NCBI GenBank assembly: GCA_001799565.1 | Contig: MGTS01000039.1 | Span: 1 to 50,744, forward strand | Reading direction: 5' to 3' | Source of the DNA: Elusimicrobia bacterium GWA2_51_34 | Lineage (GTDB): Bacteria; Elusimicrobiota; Elusimicrobia; Elusimicrobiales; UBA9959 | DNA length: 50,744 nucleotides | Part shown: piece by piece, positions 8,241-15,645 of the stretch | Numbering within the stretch: the stretch's first letter is position 1 | Layout: each line of letters begins with the position of its first letter | The notes under the pieces: model-generated | What the model was told of the DNA's origin: nothing | Databases searched by the model: none | The model's input: only the letters and a program-made list of their open reading frames with translations | Position numbers and translations under genes: made by a program

Positions 8241-8719
8241 AAATACTTAACTTTTTTAACAGCATCTACGACGAAGATATTCTTCTAAAACTGGGGTTTT
8301 TAAAGCGCATACGCCTTTTTGAAGGCATAAAAAAACGCAGCCTCATCCATGTGCTTGAAAACCTGCAGGAACGGACCTACCTTAAAGGCGAAACCATATT
8401 CACCCAGGGCGATATAGGCAGAGCGCTCTTCCTGGTTTTTTCAGGGAAGATAGCCCTGTCGCGCCTGGATCCAGCAACCCAGAAAAGCGCTACGATAGCG
8501 GAAGTTAACCCCGGGGAATTCTTCGGAGAAATGGCCCTTCTGGAGGAGATGCCCCGCACCGCGACCGCCTGCGCGCTTGAGGAAACCAGGGTATTCATGC
8601 TTTTTAAAATAAAACTGGAATCTTTACTTTTTACCAGGCCAAAAATCGGCGTAATTATCGCTTCGCAGCTGGCAAGCATACTGTCCGCGAGGCTTCGCGC
8701 TATTATTGATAAGCCGTAA
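8237..8719 (+). CDS. Cyclic-nucleotide-binding domain protein without DNA-binding domain
   Basis: A 160-residue protein consisting of a helical lead (1-35) and one cNMP-binding beta-roll. The phosphate-binding cassette is clear: 'GEFFGEMALLEEMPRTATA', with Gly, Glu and Arg in the expected places. Earlier signatures are 'YLKGETIFTQGDIG' and 'LFLVFSGKIAL'. There is no C-terminal winged helix of the CRP/FNR type, so it is not itself a transcription factor; it may act by protein contact. Start overlaps the stop of the small membrane protein by 4 nt. Ligand (cAMP, cGMP or none) cannot be decided. Confidence 0.82.
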   Translation: MKILNFFNSIYDEDILLKLGFLKRIRLFEGIKKRSLIHVLENLQERTYLKGETIFTQGDIGRALFLVFSGKIALSRLDPATQKSATIAEVNPGEFFGEMALLEEMPRTATACALEETRVFMLFKIKLESLLFTRPKIGVIIASQLASILSARLRAIIDKP

Positions 8720-8721
8720 CG

Positions 8722-8800
8722 GGAACGCGAGTAGACGGGTAAGCTGGTAGGCTTTTAACATACCCGCCTACTCGCATACCAGCCTACCAGCAACCAGTAT
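8722..8800. repeat. Intergenic inverted word array (GTAGGC type)
   Basis: GCGAGTAGACGGGTAAGCTGG (8728-8748, quoted in part) and its approximate reverse complement ACCCGCCTACTCGCATACCAGC (8762-8783) form a long imperfect hairpin, followed by ACCAGCAACCAG. It fills the whole gap and could act as terminator-like structure, though no T-tract is present. Confidence 0.6.
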
Positions 8801-9880
8801 ATGCCCAACGAAACCGCAGCTCATAAAAAAAATTACTCGGAATACTTACTGCCGGTAGTTTTAGTGCTGGCCGGTTTGGCCTTTATTGTGATGGCAAGAG
8901 GCGCGGTATTTCCCTTCATCCTATCCGCGGCACTCGCCTATATCTTAAATCCGGTGGTAAAATATTTTGAGGTACGCGGCATAAAACGGAGCTACGCAGT
9001 TACCGGGCTGTACCTGACGGCCGGCGCGCTTATTTCCTTCATAATTTACCTGCTCTTCTATTTTCTTTCCTTTGAAATTGAGGCGTTACAACAGTCGTGG
9101 CCGGATTACGCGGAACGCATACAGAAATTCCTGGTTAATTTAAACACCACGCTTATAAACAAATACCCTTTTGCGGCCTCGCTGAAAATAGACGAAAAAC
9201 TTGTGCGCTACCTTGAAGCGGTGCCGCCTTTCCTGATCGGTCTTTTACCCGCTCTTACGCTTTTGTTCGTGGTGCCGTTCATAACGTTCTTCGTGCTGCT
9301 TGGCGGCTCGGGCCTGATAGATTATCTGCTTGACCATATTCCCGCCAAGCATGCTGAATTGATGCTGCACATCGCCTCGCGCATTGATTCGTCGCTGGGC
9401 AATTATCTGCGCGGAATACTCACCGAGGCCTTTATAATATTCCTTATAGCGTTCGCCGGCCTTATGCTGCTGGGTCTTAATTACGCGGCTTTTATAGCCA
9501 TTCTTATCGGAGTGTCAAGCCTGGTGCCTTACCTGGGAGCCATAGTGGGAGCGGTGGTTTCGTCTATTGTGGCGTATTTCCAGTTTGAGGCTTTCATGCC
9601 TATACTGAAAATTCTTATCTTTTTCGCGGGGATACGCTTCGCTGACGACTGGGTTATACAGCCCTACATAATGAAAAAAGCGGTAAAACTCAACCCCGCG
9701 GTGATACTTTTCGCCCTGCTTGCGGGCGGTGAGCTGGGCGGCATATGGGGACTTGTTTTTTCAATACCTGTAACCTGCGTTATAAAAGAAATAGTGCAGA
9801 TAGCCGTGGAACTGCAGGAAACTGAATTTCGCTGGAAACCCAAACCCGAACCCACACGGATAAGCATACCATACACATAG
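8801..9880 (+). CDS. AI-2E family (PerM/YdiK-type) membrane transporter
   Basis: A 359-residue polytopic membrane protein with about eight predicted helices, beginning with paired helices at 15-60 and a long extracytoplasmic segment (about 85-145). Family marks include 'SAALAYILNPVVKYFE' near the N-terminus, 'LVPYLGAIVGAVVS' and the 'ADDWVIQPYIMKKAVKLNPAV' region (quoted in part), ending with 'GELGGIWGLVFSIPV'. Members were proposed as AI-2 exporters, and others are cation/proton antiporters; the substrate is not predictable here. No Shine-Dalgarno is visible because the repeat array runs up to the ATG. No clear operon partner. Confidence 0.85.
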   Translation: MPNETAAHKKNYSEYLLPVVLVLAGLAFIVMARGAVFPFILSAALAYILNPVVKYFEVRGIKRSYAVTGLYLTAGALISFIIYLLFYFLSFEIEALQQSWPDYAERIQKFLVNLNTTLINKYPFAASLKIDEKLVRYLEAVPPFLIGLLPALTLLFVVPFITFFVLLGGSGLIDYLLDHIPAKHAELMLHIASRIDSSLGNYLRGILTEAFIIFLIAFAGLMLLGLNYAAFIAILIGVSSLVPYLGAIVGAVVSSIVAYFQFEAFMPILKILIFFAGIRFADDWVIQPYIMKKAVKLNPAVILFALLAGGELGGIWGLVFSIPVTCVIKEIVQIAVELQETEFRWKPKPEPTRISIPYT

Positions 9881-9908
9881 TAGGTAGTAGGTGGTAGGTA
9901 GCAGGCAG
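9881..9908. repeat. GTAGGTAGTAGG array, left flank of four-helix gene
   Basis: Tandem GTAGGTA-like words end directly at the start codon of the 9914 gene and supply its only ribosome-binding-like sequence (AGGGAG). The complementary words at 10298-10332 follow that gene. Confidence 0.65.
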
Positions 9909-9913
9909 GGAGA

Positions 9914-10288
9914 ATGCGACGTGGCATGCCAATAGAAACTTTTCAGGATTTAATAGTATGGCAAAAAGCGCATGTTTTAACTATTTCGGTATACAAACTC
10001 ACCGCCACTTTTCCACAAGATGAAAGGTTTGGGTTGATTTCTCAAATGCGGCGCGCGGCAGTTTCGGTGCCTGCGAATATTGCGGAAGGCTTTAAAAAAA
10101 GAGGCAAGGCGGATAAAGCTAACTTTTATAATATTTCGCAGGGTTCTTTGGCAGAATTACAGTATTATTTCATTCTATCCAAGGATCTTGGATATCTAGC
10201 CGATAATTTGGGGGTTATTGCCGCTACCGATGAGATAGGAAAAATGCTGAATTCCCTAATCTCCACTATTAAAGCAAGTCTCCAATAG
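9914..10288 (+). CDS. Four-helix-bundle protein (23S rRNA intervening-sequence protein family)
   Basis: A 124-residue protein with the family hallmarks 'FQDLIVWQKAHVLTISVYK', 'ERFGLISQMRRAAVSVPANI', 'AEGFKKRG' and a following helical pair. This family (S23/TIGR02436-type) forms small pentameric helical bundles; biological role is unknown, although some members are found inside rRNA intervening sequences or next to mobile elements. The first ATG (9914) is nearly adjacent to AGGGAG; an ATG at 9926 is an equally possible start. The gene is bracketed by oppositely oriented GTAGGTA arrays, which may mean it moved as a small cassette. Codon use is AT-richer than the neighbouring transporter gene. 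Confidence 0.88.
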   Translation: MRRGMPIETFQDLIVWQKAHVLTISVYKLTATFPQDERFGLISQMRRAAVSVPANIAEGFKKRGKADKANFYNISQGSLAELQYYFILSKDLGYLADNLGVIAATDEIGKMLNSLISTIKASLQ

Positions 10289-10297
10289 TTTTTGTCC

Positions 10298-10332
10298 CCC
10301 CCCTGCATACTACCTACTATATACCACCTACT
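10298..10332. repeat. TACCTACTATATACC array, right flank of four-helix gene
   Basis: Reverse-complement words (CATACTACCTACTATATACC, 10308-10327) of the array at 9881-9908. It overlaps the 3' end of the minus-strand receiver gene. Confidence 0.6.
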
Positions 10333-10714
10333 TTTTTAACACCTGCGCGATAGTTTCTTTCATCAGGTCTACTGAGCATGGCTTTTGCAGAAAACCTTTC
10401 ACATTATTTTCCTGCTTGAAAACCATTTCGGTGGAGGGGTCAAAGTGGCTGGCTGTCATTATTATCACGGGGATACTTTTAGTTTCTTCTTCCGAAAGCA
10501 GCATACGTATAAATTCAAGGCCGGACACTTTCGGCATCATGACATCAGCAAATATTACATCCGGCTTCTGCTTGACAGCGCAGTCAAAACCTTCCTGGCC
10601 GTCTACAGCTATAAACAGAGCGTAATCCTCCGAATCAAAAGCCACCCTGATAAGCTGCAGAAAATTTAAATTGTCGTCTACCGCCAGCACCTTAATTTTA
10701 CGCTTTTCATCCAT
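10328..10714 (-). CDS. Stand-alone receiver (response regulator) protein
   Basis: A 128-residue receiver domain with 'AVDDNL' (acidic pair 12-14), phospho-acceptor Asp57 in 'VIFADVMMPKVSG', the switch Thr in 'VIIMTAS' and the Lys in 'GFLQKPCS'. There is no effector domain. It is not clearly closer to the 7388 receiver than to other family members. No kinase gene is adjacent. Its upstream side carries a GTAACC-type repeat array and tRNA-Leu, so it is probably transcribed alone or with the tRNA. Confidence 0.87.
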   Translation of the reverse strand: MDEKRKIKVLAVDDNLNFLQLIRVAFDSEDYALFIAVDGQEGFDCAVKQKPDVIFADVMMPKVSGLEFIRMLLSEEETKSIPVIIMTASHFDPSTEMVFKQENNVKGFLQKPCSVDLMKETIAQVLKK

Positions 10715-10732
10715 AGCAGGCCCCCTTAAAAA

Positions 10733-10795
10733 CAGTAACCAGTATCCGGCAACCAGTAATCAGTAACCGGTTACCGCTGTTTACGCTGTTACAAA
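10733..10795. repeat. GTAACCAGTATCCGG word array
   Basis: Words AGTAACCAGTATCCGGCAAC, then CAGTAATCAGTAACCGG and a partial complement (TTACCGCTGTTTACGCTG) occupy the gap between receiver gene and tRNA. The sequence TATCCGGCAACCAG is shared with the coding repeat near 1655-1670. Confidence 0.6.
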
Positions 10796-10796
10796 A

Positions 10797-10881
10797 TGGG
10801 CAAGGAGGGAGTCGAACCCTCACTCGCCAGAGGCAAACAGGTTTTTGAGACCTGCGCGTCTACCAGTTCCGCCACTTGCCC
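10797..10881 (-). tRNA. tRNA-Leu (anticodon CAA)
   Basis: A complete cloverleaf on the minus strand: acceptor GGGCAAG / CTTGCCC, D-arm with GGAACTGGTAGACGC, anticodon stem CAGGT/ACCTG with loop CTCAAAA (anticodon CAA), long variable arm, and T-loop GGTTCGACTCC. The discriminator base is A at 10797; CCA is not encoded. Confidence 0.95.
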
Positions 10882-11135
10882 ATTTGTCGCACCCCGCGCC
10901 GCACTGCACAGCGCACGGGGCGATTAACGCCGGCCTTCAAACGGTAGCGGCCGGTGCTCCACGAGGGGAGCTAAGCTCCCCTTCGTCGTTCGCTTTGCCG
11001 CCTTTGGCGGCCCGCTCACTGAACCCCTTCTATATGGTGCCCGTGCTAACTAACGAAGGTAATCGCACGGGCTTATTTTTCCCTCCGCCACCGGCGGATT
11101 AAAGAAACATACTTCAGGATTATTCTACAACATTT
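10882..11135. other. GC-rich hairpin region upstream of tRNA-Leu, no gene seen
   Basis: No credible ORF is present. The stretch contains several strong inverted repeats: GGGGAGCTAAGCTCCCC (10975-10991), CCGCCTTTGGCGG (10999-11011), and GCCCGTGC / GCACGGGC (11038-11073) followed by TTATTTTT, which could serve as a plus-strand terminator. It may be a degenerate mobile or structured repeat; I do not recognise it. Confidence 0.45.
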
Positions 11136-11139
11136 ACCG

Positions 11140-11228
11140 GCTAAACTGCGGTATCCGGTATTCAGTATCCGGTTACTGGTTACTGGTTACTGGTTACTGG
11201 TTACTGGTTATCGGTTACCGGTTACCGG
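11140..11228. repeat. Tandem GGTTACT repeat array
   Basis: At least five near-perfect copies of the 7-nt word GGTTACT (11173-11205), continuing as GGTTATCGGTTACCGG, lead into the 3' end of the deacetylase gene. The last codons of that gene ('RQVTSGR') are encoded by the same array. Confidence 0.75.
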
Positions 11229-12230
11229 TTACCGGCCACTGGTTACTTGCCGTATACCCGGTAACTCATCCAGCCTTACGGCTTTCAGCCCTTTGTTACG
11301 CGCCTCAATCAAAAGTTTTTCCACAATACGCAGATTTTTTTCTTTTACTTTCCCCCCGCCGTCGTGCAGCAAAAGAATAGCTCCCGGTTTAAGGTTTCCA
11401 AGATATTCCGCAGTCATTTTTTCTTCGGTAACCCCACCACCCGAACGCCCGCCTGCGGTCCCACCACCTGCTCCAAATTCTTGATTTGAAGCAGGTGGTG
11501 GGGCGGCGGGCTTTGTAGATGAAGCGGCTTCAGCCGCCTGTCCGGGTGGCGGGGTAATTTTATTCCAGTCGCTGCCGTATGTCCAATTTACCAGGGCGTA
11601 TCCGTTTTTGGCCGCCACCGCGGACACCCAACCCCCGTTATAACCATTCGGCATTCTCAGAAAAACAGGCCTTACTCCGCAGGCTTTTTCTATTTCAGTC
11701 TGCGCTTTTACAATCTCGGAGTCCAGTATCTTTTCCTTATCGGGGAATTTATCCAGCTTGAAATAGTTTTTGTGGGAGTAGGTGTGATTACACACAAGAT
11801 GCCCCGCCTTCGCCACGGCGAGAGCCCTCTCCGGATAAGTTTTGACTGAGGAACCCAGCATAAAAAAAGAGGCTTTCACACCGTATTTATCAAGAAGTTT
11901 TAAAAGATCCATGGTTATACGCCCCGGCCCGTCGTCAAAGGTAAGCGCGAAAAAAGGTTTTTTTGCGTCACCCCGCGCGTAAAATTTCCCGGCGGAGGGG
12001 TTTGCCTCAAGACAGTAACCGGCAACCGGTAACCAGTAACCAGTAACCAGTATCCAGTATCCAGTCAACAGTAGCCGGTAAACAGCGGTAACCAGTGGTC
12101 GGTAACCGGTTACCGAATACCGAATACCGAATACCGGATACCGCCGTTCGCACGCCGCCGCATCAAGGCTGAGGTTACCCACGCCCTTGCACGCGCCGAA
12201 AGTTGCGGTAATATTTTGGATTTTAATCAT
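11229..12230 (-). CDS. Polysaccharide deacetylase (NodB domain) with repeat-derived N-terminus
   Basis: A 333-residue protein. The catalytic NodB domain starts at about residue 91: 'FALTFDDGPG' (metal and base Asp pair), 'GVKASFFMLG', 'HLVCNHTYSH' (H-x3-H metal site), 'RMPNGYNG', and 'GAILLLHDGGG'. Such enzymes remove acetyl or formyl groups from cell-wall or other glycans, usually outside the cytoplasm. Residues about 32-72 are encoded by the GTAACC-type repeat array and read 'GIRYSVTGYRPLVT', 'LLLTGYWILVTGYWLPVAGY', a hydrophobic stretch that may serve as signal or anchor. A low-complexity insert of about 50 residues ('PPPGQAAEAAS', 'GGGTAGGRSGGG') within the domain is encoded around a DNA palindrome. 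The true start is uncertain; the domain itself looks intact. Confidence 0.78.
   Translation of the reverse strand: MIKIQNITATFGACKGVGNLSLDAAACERRYPVFGIRYSVTGYRPLVTAVYRLLLTGYWILVTGYWLPVAGYCLEANPSAGKFYARGDAKKPFFALTFDDGPGRITMDLLKLLDKYGVKASFFMLGSSVKTYPERALAVAKAGHLVCNHTYSHKNYFKLDKFPDKEKILDSEIVKAQTEIEKACGVRPVFLRMPNGYNGGWVSAVAAKNGYALVNWTYGSDWNKITPPPGQAAEAASSTKPAAPPPASNQEFGAGGGTAGGRSGGGVTEEKMTAEYLGNLKPGAILLLHDGGGKVKEKNLRIVEKLLIEARNKGLKAVRLDELPGIRQVTSGR
11460..11502. repeat. Palindrome inserted in the deacetylase coding sequence
   Basis: 19-bp arms CCCACCACCTGCTCCAAAT (11460-11478) and ATTTGAAGCAGGTGGTGGG (11484-11502), one mismatch, five-base loop. A related but shorter CCACCACCCGCTTGCAAAA...GGCGGTGG hairpin lies at 44242-44278. 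The insertion keeps the reading frame open. Confidence 0.7.
12001..12150. repeat. GTAACC word array inside the deacetylase ORF
   Basis: About 20 words of the GTAACCAGTAACCAGTATCC type, including ACCGAATACCGAATACCG (12114-12131), run through the N-terminal coding part of the deacetylase without a stop codon in the used frame. Confidence 0.75.
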
Positions 12231-12232
12231 CG

Positions 12233-12325
12233 GAGAAGTAGGCAGTAGGAAGTAGGTAGTAGATAGGGGTAGCAGTATGCCTTAAAACCCTACCTACCAC
12301 ATACCACCTACTATCTACTTTCTCC
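12233..12325. repeat. Inverted GTAGGTAGTAG array
   Basis: GTAGGCAGTAGGAAGTAGG (12239-12257) and its complement TACCACCTACTATCTACTTTC (12302-12322, in part) form a long imperfect hairpin that fills the gap between chaperone and deacetylase genes. Confidence 0.7.
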
Positions 12326-13018
12326 CTACTGGCCTTGTTCGCGCTTTTCCAGGTAGCTCTTTATTTCCATCCGCGCCTGCAGCTGGCGCAGCATATAATT
12401 GGCAAGGTTCGCGAACTTGTCTTTTGAAAGTTCTTCGGCGTATTTAGCTTTGTCTTTCTCAAAATCTTTCAGGCCCTTGTTCTTCGCCAGGTAATAAGCC
12501 TTTACCTCGTCCGGGGTGACTTTCACGCTGCTATATATAAACTGCTTGAATTTGGAGGCGAGCCTGGCCTTTTTTCTCCAGGCTTCATATTCCGAGGGAG
12601 ACATCTGGAACTCGTTAAAAACCGTCTGGTAATAGAGCCTGGGACTGAAAGCCTGGCCTTCCCTGAACTGGGGCGTGTTTTGTATTTCAACCGCCACCTC
12701 AAAGTCAGGCACACGCATGCCCATTTTTTCCGCCTGCAAAGAAAACATCTCTTCAATAACCATGTCCCGAAAAATTTCCTGCTTGACGCTTTTGGCTATA
12801 ACGTCATTGGCATCGGAGCCGGATTCCCTTAGACTAGCCAGCACTCTGTTAACCTGCCGGCTGAATTGCCGGTAGGAAATTTTTTTTCCGCCCACTTCGG
12901 CCACGGCATCCGATGAAGAAGTAAATACCGTGCCGCTGACAAAGAAAACGGTTATTAAAAAAACCAGCGCCACGGCGATAAAAACCACCCGCTTATGTTT
13001 TGAAAAGAAAGATATCAT
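12326..13018 (-). CDS. SurA/PpiD-like membrane-anchored chaperone without PPIase domain
   Basis: A 230-residue protein from the ATG at 13018, preceded by GGAG (9 nt); the frame extends upstream into bactofilin sequence and was trimmed. 'MISFFSKHKRVVF' followed by a membrane helix (about 11-32) and 'AVAEVGGKKISYRQFSRQVN' is the PpiD/SurA N-terminal pattern ('V..V.G..I....F'). The helical chaperone part continues with 'EEMFSLQAEKMG', 'QNTPQFREG' and 'YYQTVFNEFQMSPSEYE'. No parvulin PPIase domain follows, so the protein is short for PpiD (>600 residues). It probably handles outer-membrane or periplasmic proteins from the inner membrane. It follows the bactofilin gene by 17 nt and is probably co-transcribed with it. 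Confidence 0.78.
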   Translation of the reverse strand: MISFFSKHKRVVFIAVALVFLITVFFVSGTVFTSSSDAVAEVGGKKISYRQFSRQVNRVLASLRESGSDANDVIAKSVKQEIFRDMVIEEMFSLQAEKMGMRVPDFEVAVEIQNTPQFREGQAFSPRLYYQTVFNEFQMSPSEYEAWRKKARLASKFKQFIYSSVKVTPDEVKAYYLAKNKGLKDFEKDKAKYAEELSKDKFANLANYMLRQLQARMEIKSYLEKREQGQ

Positions 13019-13035
13019 TTTAGCAGCTCCGAGAA

Positions 13036-13440
13036 TTAAGCTTTGGCCTCGATTTTTTCGTTTTTTGCCCGCCTGACATCGCTGCTGTTTTCCATGCGGC
13101 AATTGCCGTTGAAAACCGCGCCGTCCTCAATTATTATTTTGGGCGCGCGAAGGTCGCCTTCTACGCGGGAACCGGACATGGCTTCAATATGGTCAAGGGC
13201 CGTTATATTCCCCTTAACTTCACCGCAGACACAACAGACTTCACAGGAGATATCACCCTTTATTTTACCGGTCTTGCCGATGGTAACTATTTTGGCGTCA
13301 ACCAGGGACCCGTCAATACGCCCGTCAATTTTAAGAGAACCCTTGGCGGTAAGCGTCCCCTGAAAATAGGCTTCGTTACCTACAACGGTATCACCATTCT
13401 TTGATTCAAACGAAATACCCGTGTTCTTAAAAAGGCCCAT
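13036..13440 (-). CDS. Bactofilin (polymer-forming cytoskeletal protein)
   Basis: A 134-residue protein starting at the ATG 13440 with AAGGTGG 7 nt upstream; the longer frame to 13467 is not needed. The central beta-helix repeats are typical: 'GTLTAKGSLKIDGRIDGSL', 'VTIGKTGKIKGDISCE', 'CGEVKGNITALDHIEA', 'SGSRVEGDLRAPKI', 'IEDGAVFNGNC'. Bactofilins self-assemble into filaments at the membrane and position cell-wall enzymes. The gene directly upstream encodes an M23 peptidase, the same pairing seen in Helicobacter (CcmA with Csd1), which supports a cell-shape role. It has an unusual number of Cys residues ('CEVCCVCG'). Confidence 0.92.
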   Translation of the reverse strand: MGLFKNTGISFESKNGDTVVGNEAYFQGTLTAKGSLKIDGRIDGSLVDAKIVTIGKTGKIKGDISCEVCCVCGEVKGNITALDHIEAMSGSRVEGDLRAPKIIIEDGAVFNGNCRMENSSDVRRAKNEKIEAKA

Positions 13441-13467
13441 AGTTTTCCACCTTAATCCCGATGACAC

Positions 13468-13543
13468 CTTGTTTTAATGTTAAAGTGCAAAATTAAAATC
13501 AGGACTCCACCATTTGCATTTTAAAATTTTCATTTTACATTTT
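13468..13543. repeat. Inverted A/T-rich word array (TTTTAAAATGCAAA type)
   Basis: TTAAAGTGCAAAATTAAAAT (13480-13499) is answered by ATTTGCATTTTAAAATTTTC (13512-13531) and ATTTTACATTTT. It is a separate vocabulary of the same kind of intergenic array. Confidence 0.6.
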
Positions 13544-14521
13544 CTACAGACTTCCGAAAATACCATCAAAAAAACCGCCTAAATTTTCGTCTTTTGCCCC
13601 CACTTCAAAAAACCGGATAGGGTTCTTAGGAACGCCGGTAACCCAAACCTCATAATGCAGGTGATTGCCGGTTGAAGTGCCGGTTGAGCCCATACGGCCC
13701 ACCAGCTGGCCGCGCTTTAAGACCGTGCCTTCTTTAACCAAAAGCTCATTCATGTGGCCATAAAGCGTGGAATAGCCAAAACCATGGTCCACTACCACGC
13801 ACATACCATACCCCTGCGCCCAGCCTGAATGGCGCACCACTCCGTCAGCCGTAACATGTATGGGCGAACCGGCGTCGCTGGCAATGTCTATGCCGGAGTG
13901 ATATTCACTGGCCATTCTTAATGGCGGCAGGCGGTATCCGAAAGAAGAAGTAATGCGGCCTTGCGCCGGCCGCATAGAAGGCGTGGCCCGCACGGAATTA
14001 TGACGGTTTGCCAGATACCAGGTAATTTCTGAATAGCTTGAGAGCCGTTTGCGGGATTCTTCCTGCATTTTAGAGATAGAACCGCTGAGCGCTTTCTCTT
14101 TTATCTCTTCAGCCTTCTGAGAAAGCATTTTCCGGAAATCCGTCAAATCGGAAGCGTCGGCTCCGCCAAGGGAATTGACCTCGCCCTGCAGCTCGGGGCG
14201 CATACCAAGCACTTTGCGCAGTTGAGTGTCGGTCTTTTTAGTCATTTCCAGGTATGCCAGGCCCTGCTCCACCTGCTCGGAGACCGAGGCCATTTTGGAC
14301 CTTAATATTTTGTTATCCATCTTGGTGGCATAGTAATCAAAGTGTCTGCCGGCAGTGTATCCGGCCCAAATAGTAAGAAGCGACCAGGCGCCGCCGAATA
14401 GAATGAAAAAAAACACGGACAGGTTAAAACGAAGCGACGGCATGCCGTTATGCGGAACAACGAAAATGCTGATCGGCTTGCCTATACCTCTGAAAAGACG
14501 AAAAAATCGGTGAACCCACAT
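13544..14521 (-). CDS. M23 family metallopeptidase (LytM/murein endopeptidase-like)
   Basis: A 325-residue inner-membrane-anchored peptidase. A membrane helix at about 32-56 ('LSVFFFILFGGAWSLLTIW') is followed by a coiled-coil stalk (about 65-165) and the LytM domain (about 188-300). Zn-site residues are visible in 'SGIDIASDAG' with the preceding His ('EYHSGID'), and in 'NHLHYEVWV'; 'GRITSSFGYR' opens the domain and 'YGHMNEL' supplies the other His. The fold cleaves peptidoglycan cross-bridges in the periplasm. It lies just upstream of the bactofilin gene, in the same direction, which suggests a shape-determining pair. The start at 14521 gives a basic cytoplasmic lead. Confidence 0.9.
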   Translation of the reverse strand: MWVHRFFRLFRGIGKPISIFVVPHNGMPSLRFNLSVFFFILFGGAWSLLTIWAGYTAGRHFDYYATKMDNKILRSKMASVSEQVEQGLAYLEMTKKTDTQLRKVLGMRPELQGEVNSLGGADASDLTDFRKMLSQKAEEIKEKALSGSISKMQEESRKRLSSYSEITWYLANRHNSVRATPSMRPAQGRITSSFGYRLPPLRMASEYHSGIDIASDAGSPIHVTADGVVRHSGWAQGYGMCVVVDHGFGYSTLYGHMNELLVKEGTVLKRGQLVGRMGSTGTSTGNHLHYEVWVTGVPKNPIRFFEVGAKDENLGGFFDGIFGSL

Positions 14522-14595
14522 AATGTAATTATATCAAACTAGTGTGACAAAAAGGTTACTAAAAAAGCGGCATTACGGCTTTACGGCGTGTGGTA

Positions 14596-15429
14596 TCAGA
14601 TAGGCGGCGGAGCTTTGCGCTTTACAGATGCTGGCTGGAAGACCCCGTCACTTGCCGCAGATGTGGGGGCGCTTTGAGGGCCTCCATTAATGGCCGACGG
14701 ATCAAACCTCATCACGGCCCCGGACTCATCCGGCTCCGCGGGCGAAGACGACTCTCCGGCAGGGATATGCGGCATAGCCGTCATGCCGGATTGGGACAAA
14801 CCCTGCATCATAGGTTTAAGTTCCGGATCGGACATGACCTCCGTCATAAGTTTCATAAAATCCGGCCTATAGGCGAATTTTGCCACAATTTTATCCATCC
14901 CTTTTATGTTGCGCATCCCGGCTAAGACTTTCAAGGGGTTGTTGCCGCGCGAATCCGCAAGCGCCTTTCTGAAAGAAGGATTTTTTTTAAGTTCCACAAT
15001 AAATTCTTTCACTATCGGACGGTCTGCATATTTTAAAAACGCCTTGAAAGTTTTTTTTCTGTCTACGGACACCAAAGCTTTTCCCCCTCCAGAAATAGAG
15101 CTGTTCGCGTTGATAAAAACCGTAAGCGAAGAAGGGGCAGGGCCGCCTGGGGAAAGAAAACCCTGAGACGGCGCGCCGGAATTATTTTCCGGACCTGTTT
15201 CAACAAGGCCGGAGGCGGGCAAAACCTGCTGAATGGTTTCAAAAGCCTGTTTCGCGGCTGAAATCTTCCTGTAAAGAAGCACGGCTAAAACCGCGGCCAC
15301 AAGGAACACCAGCGAAAAAATAACAGCAACTATTTTTAGCAGCCTGTGACGGCCCCTTATTGCATCCAGCTCCTTTAGAAGCTCGGAATTTTCCGCTGGA
15401 ATATCTTTTGAAGGTTCTTCCACGGCCAC
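14596..15429 (-). CDS. Unknown single-pass membrane protein
   Basis: A 277-residue protein, apparently starting with GTG at 15429. One membrane helix at about 31-53 ('LLKIVAVIFSLVFLVAAVLA') follows a charged cytoplasmic lead. The remaining part has a Ser/Pro/Gly-rich linker, a helical central domain ('KKTFKAFLKYADRPIVKEFI', 'KNPSFRKALADSRG') and a Pro/Ser-rich low-complexity tail. I recognise no family. It lies 74 nt upstream of the M23 peptidase gene and in the same direction, so a link with envelope biogenesis is possible. Start and function are uncertain. Confidence 0.6.
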   Translation of the reverse strand: MAVEEPSKDIPAENSELLKELDAIRGRHRLLKIVAVIFSLVFLVAAVLAVLLYRKISAAKQAFETIQQVLPASGLVETGPENNSGAPSQGFLSPGGPAPSSLTVFINANSSISGGGKALVSVDRKKTFKAFLKYADRPIVKEFIVELKKNPSFRKALADSRGNNPLKVLAGMRNIKGMDKIVAKFAYRPDFMKLMTEVMSDPELKPMMQGLSQSGMTAMPHIPAGESSSPAEPDESGAVMRFDPSAINGGPQSAPTSAASDGVFQPASVKRKAPPPI

Positions 15430-15439
15430 ACCCCCGTTT

Positions 15440-15600
15440 TACCACGATGATAGAGAGTAATCAGTAACCAGTAACTCGGTAAATCAGTAATTAAGCTTTG
15501 TTTACTGCTCGCCACACTGTTTACCAATTACTATTTACTGGTTATTCAGCTTCCATAATTGACAATCGTCAGCCGTAACTGGTAGACTCATATTCTACAA
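15440..15600. repeat. Inverted GTAACCAGTAACTCGG word array
   Basis: AGTAATCAGTAACCAGTAAC (15456-15475) and later ACCAATTACTATTTACTGG (15523-15541) are roughly complementary. No ORF is seen between 15430 and 15645. Same vocabulary as 10733-10795. Confidence 0.55.
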
Positions 15601-15645
15601 AATAAACCGCGTTTTCCAGTCGGTTCCACCCGGTTTGTTTTTTGC

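Noticed and set aside
10845-11102. Plus-strand ORF antisense to tRNA-Leu and hairpin region
   Set aside because: It starts in the tRNA and has composition typical of GC-rich noncoding sequence.
11140-12150. CRISPR array
   Set aside because: The repeats are ~7-nt tandem words without unique spacers, and no cas gene is present.
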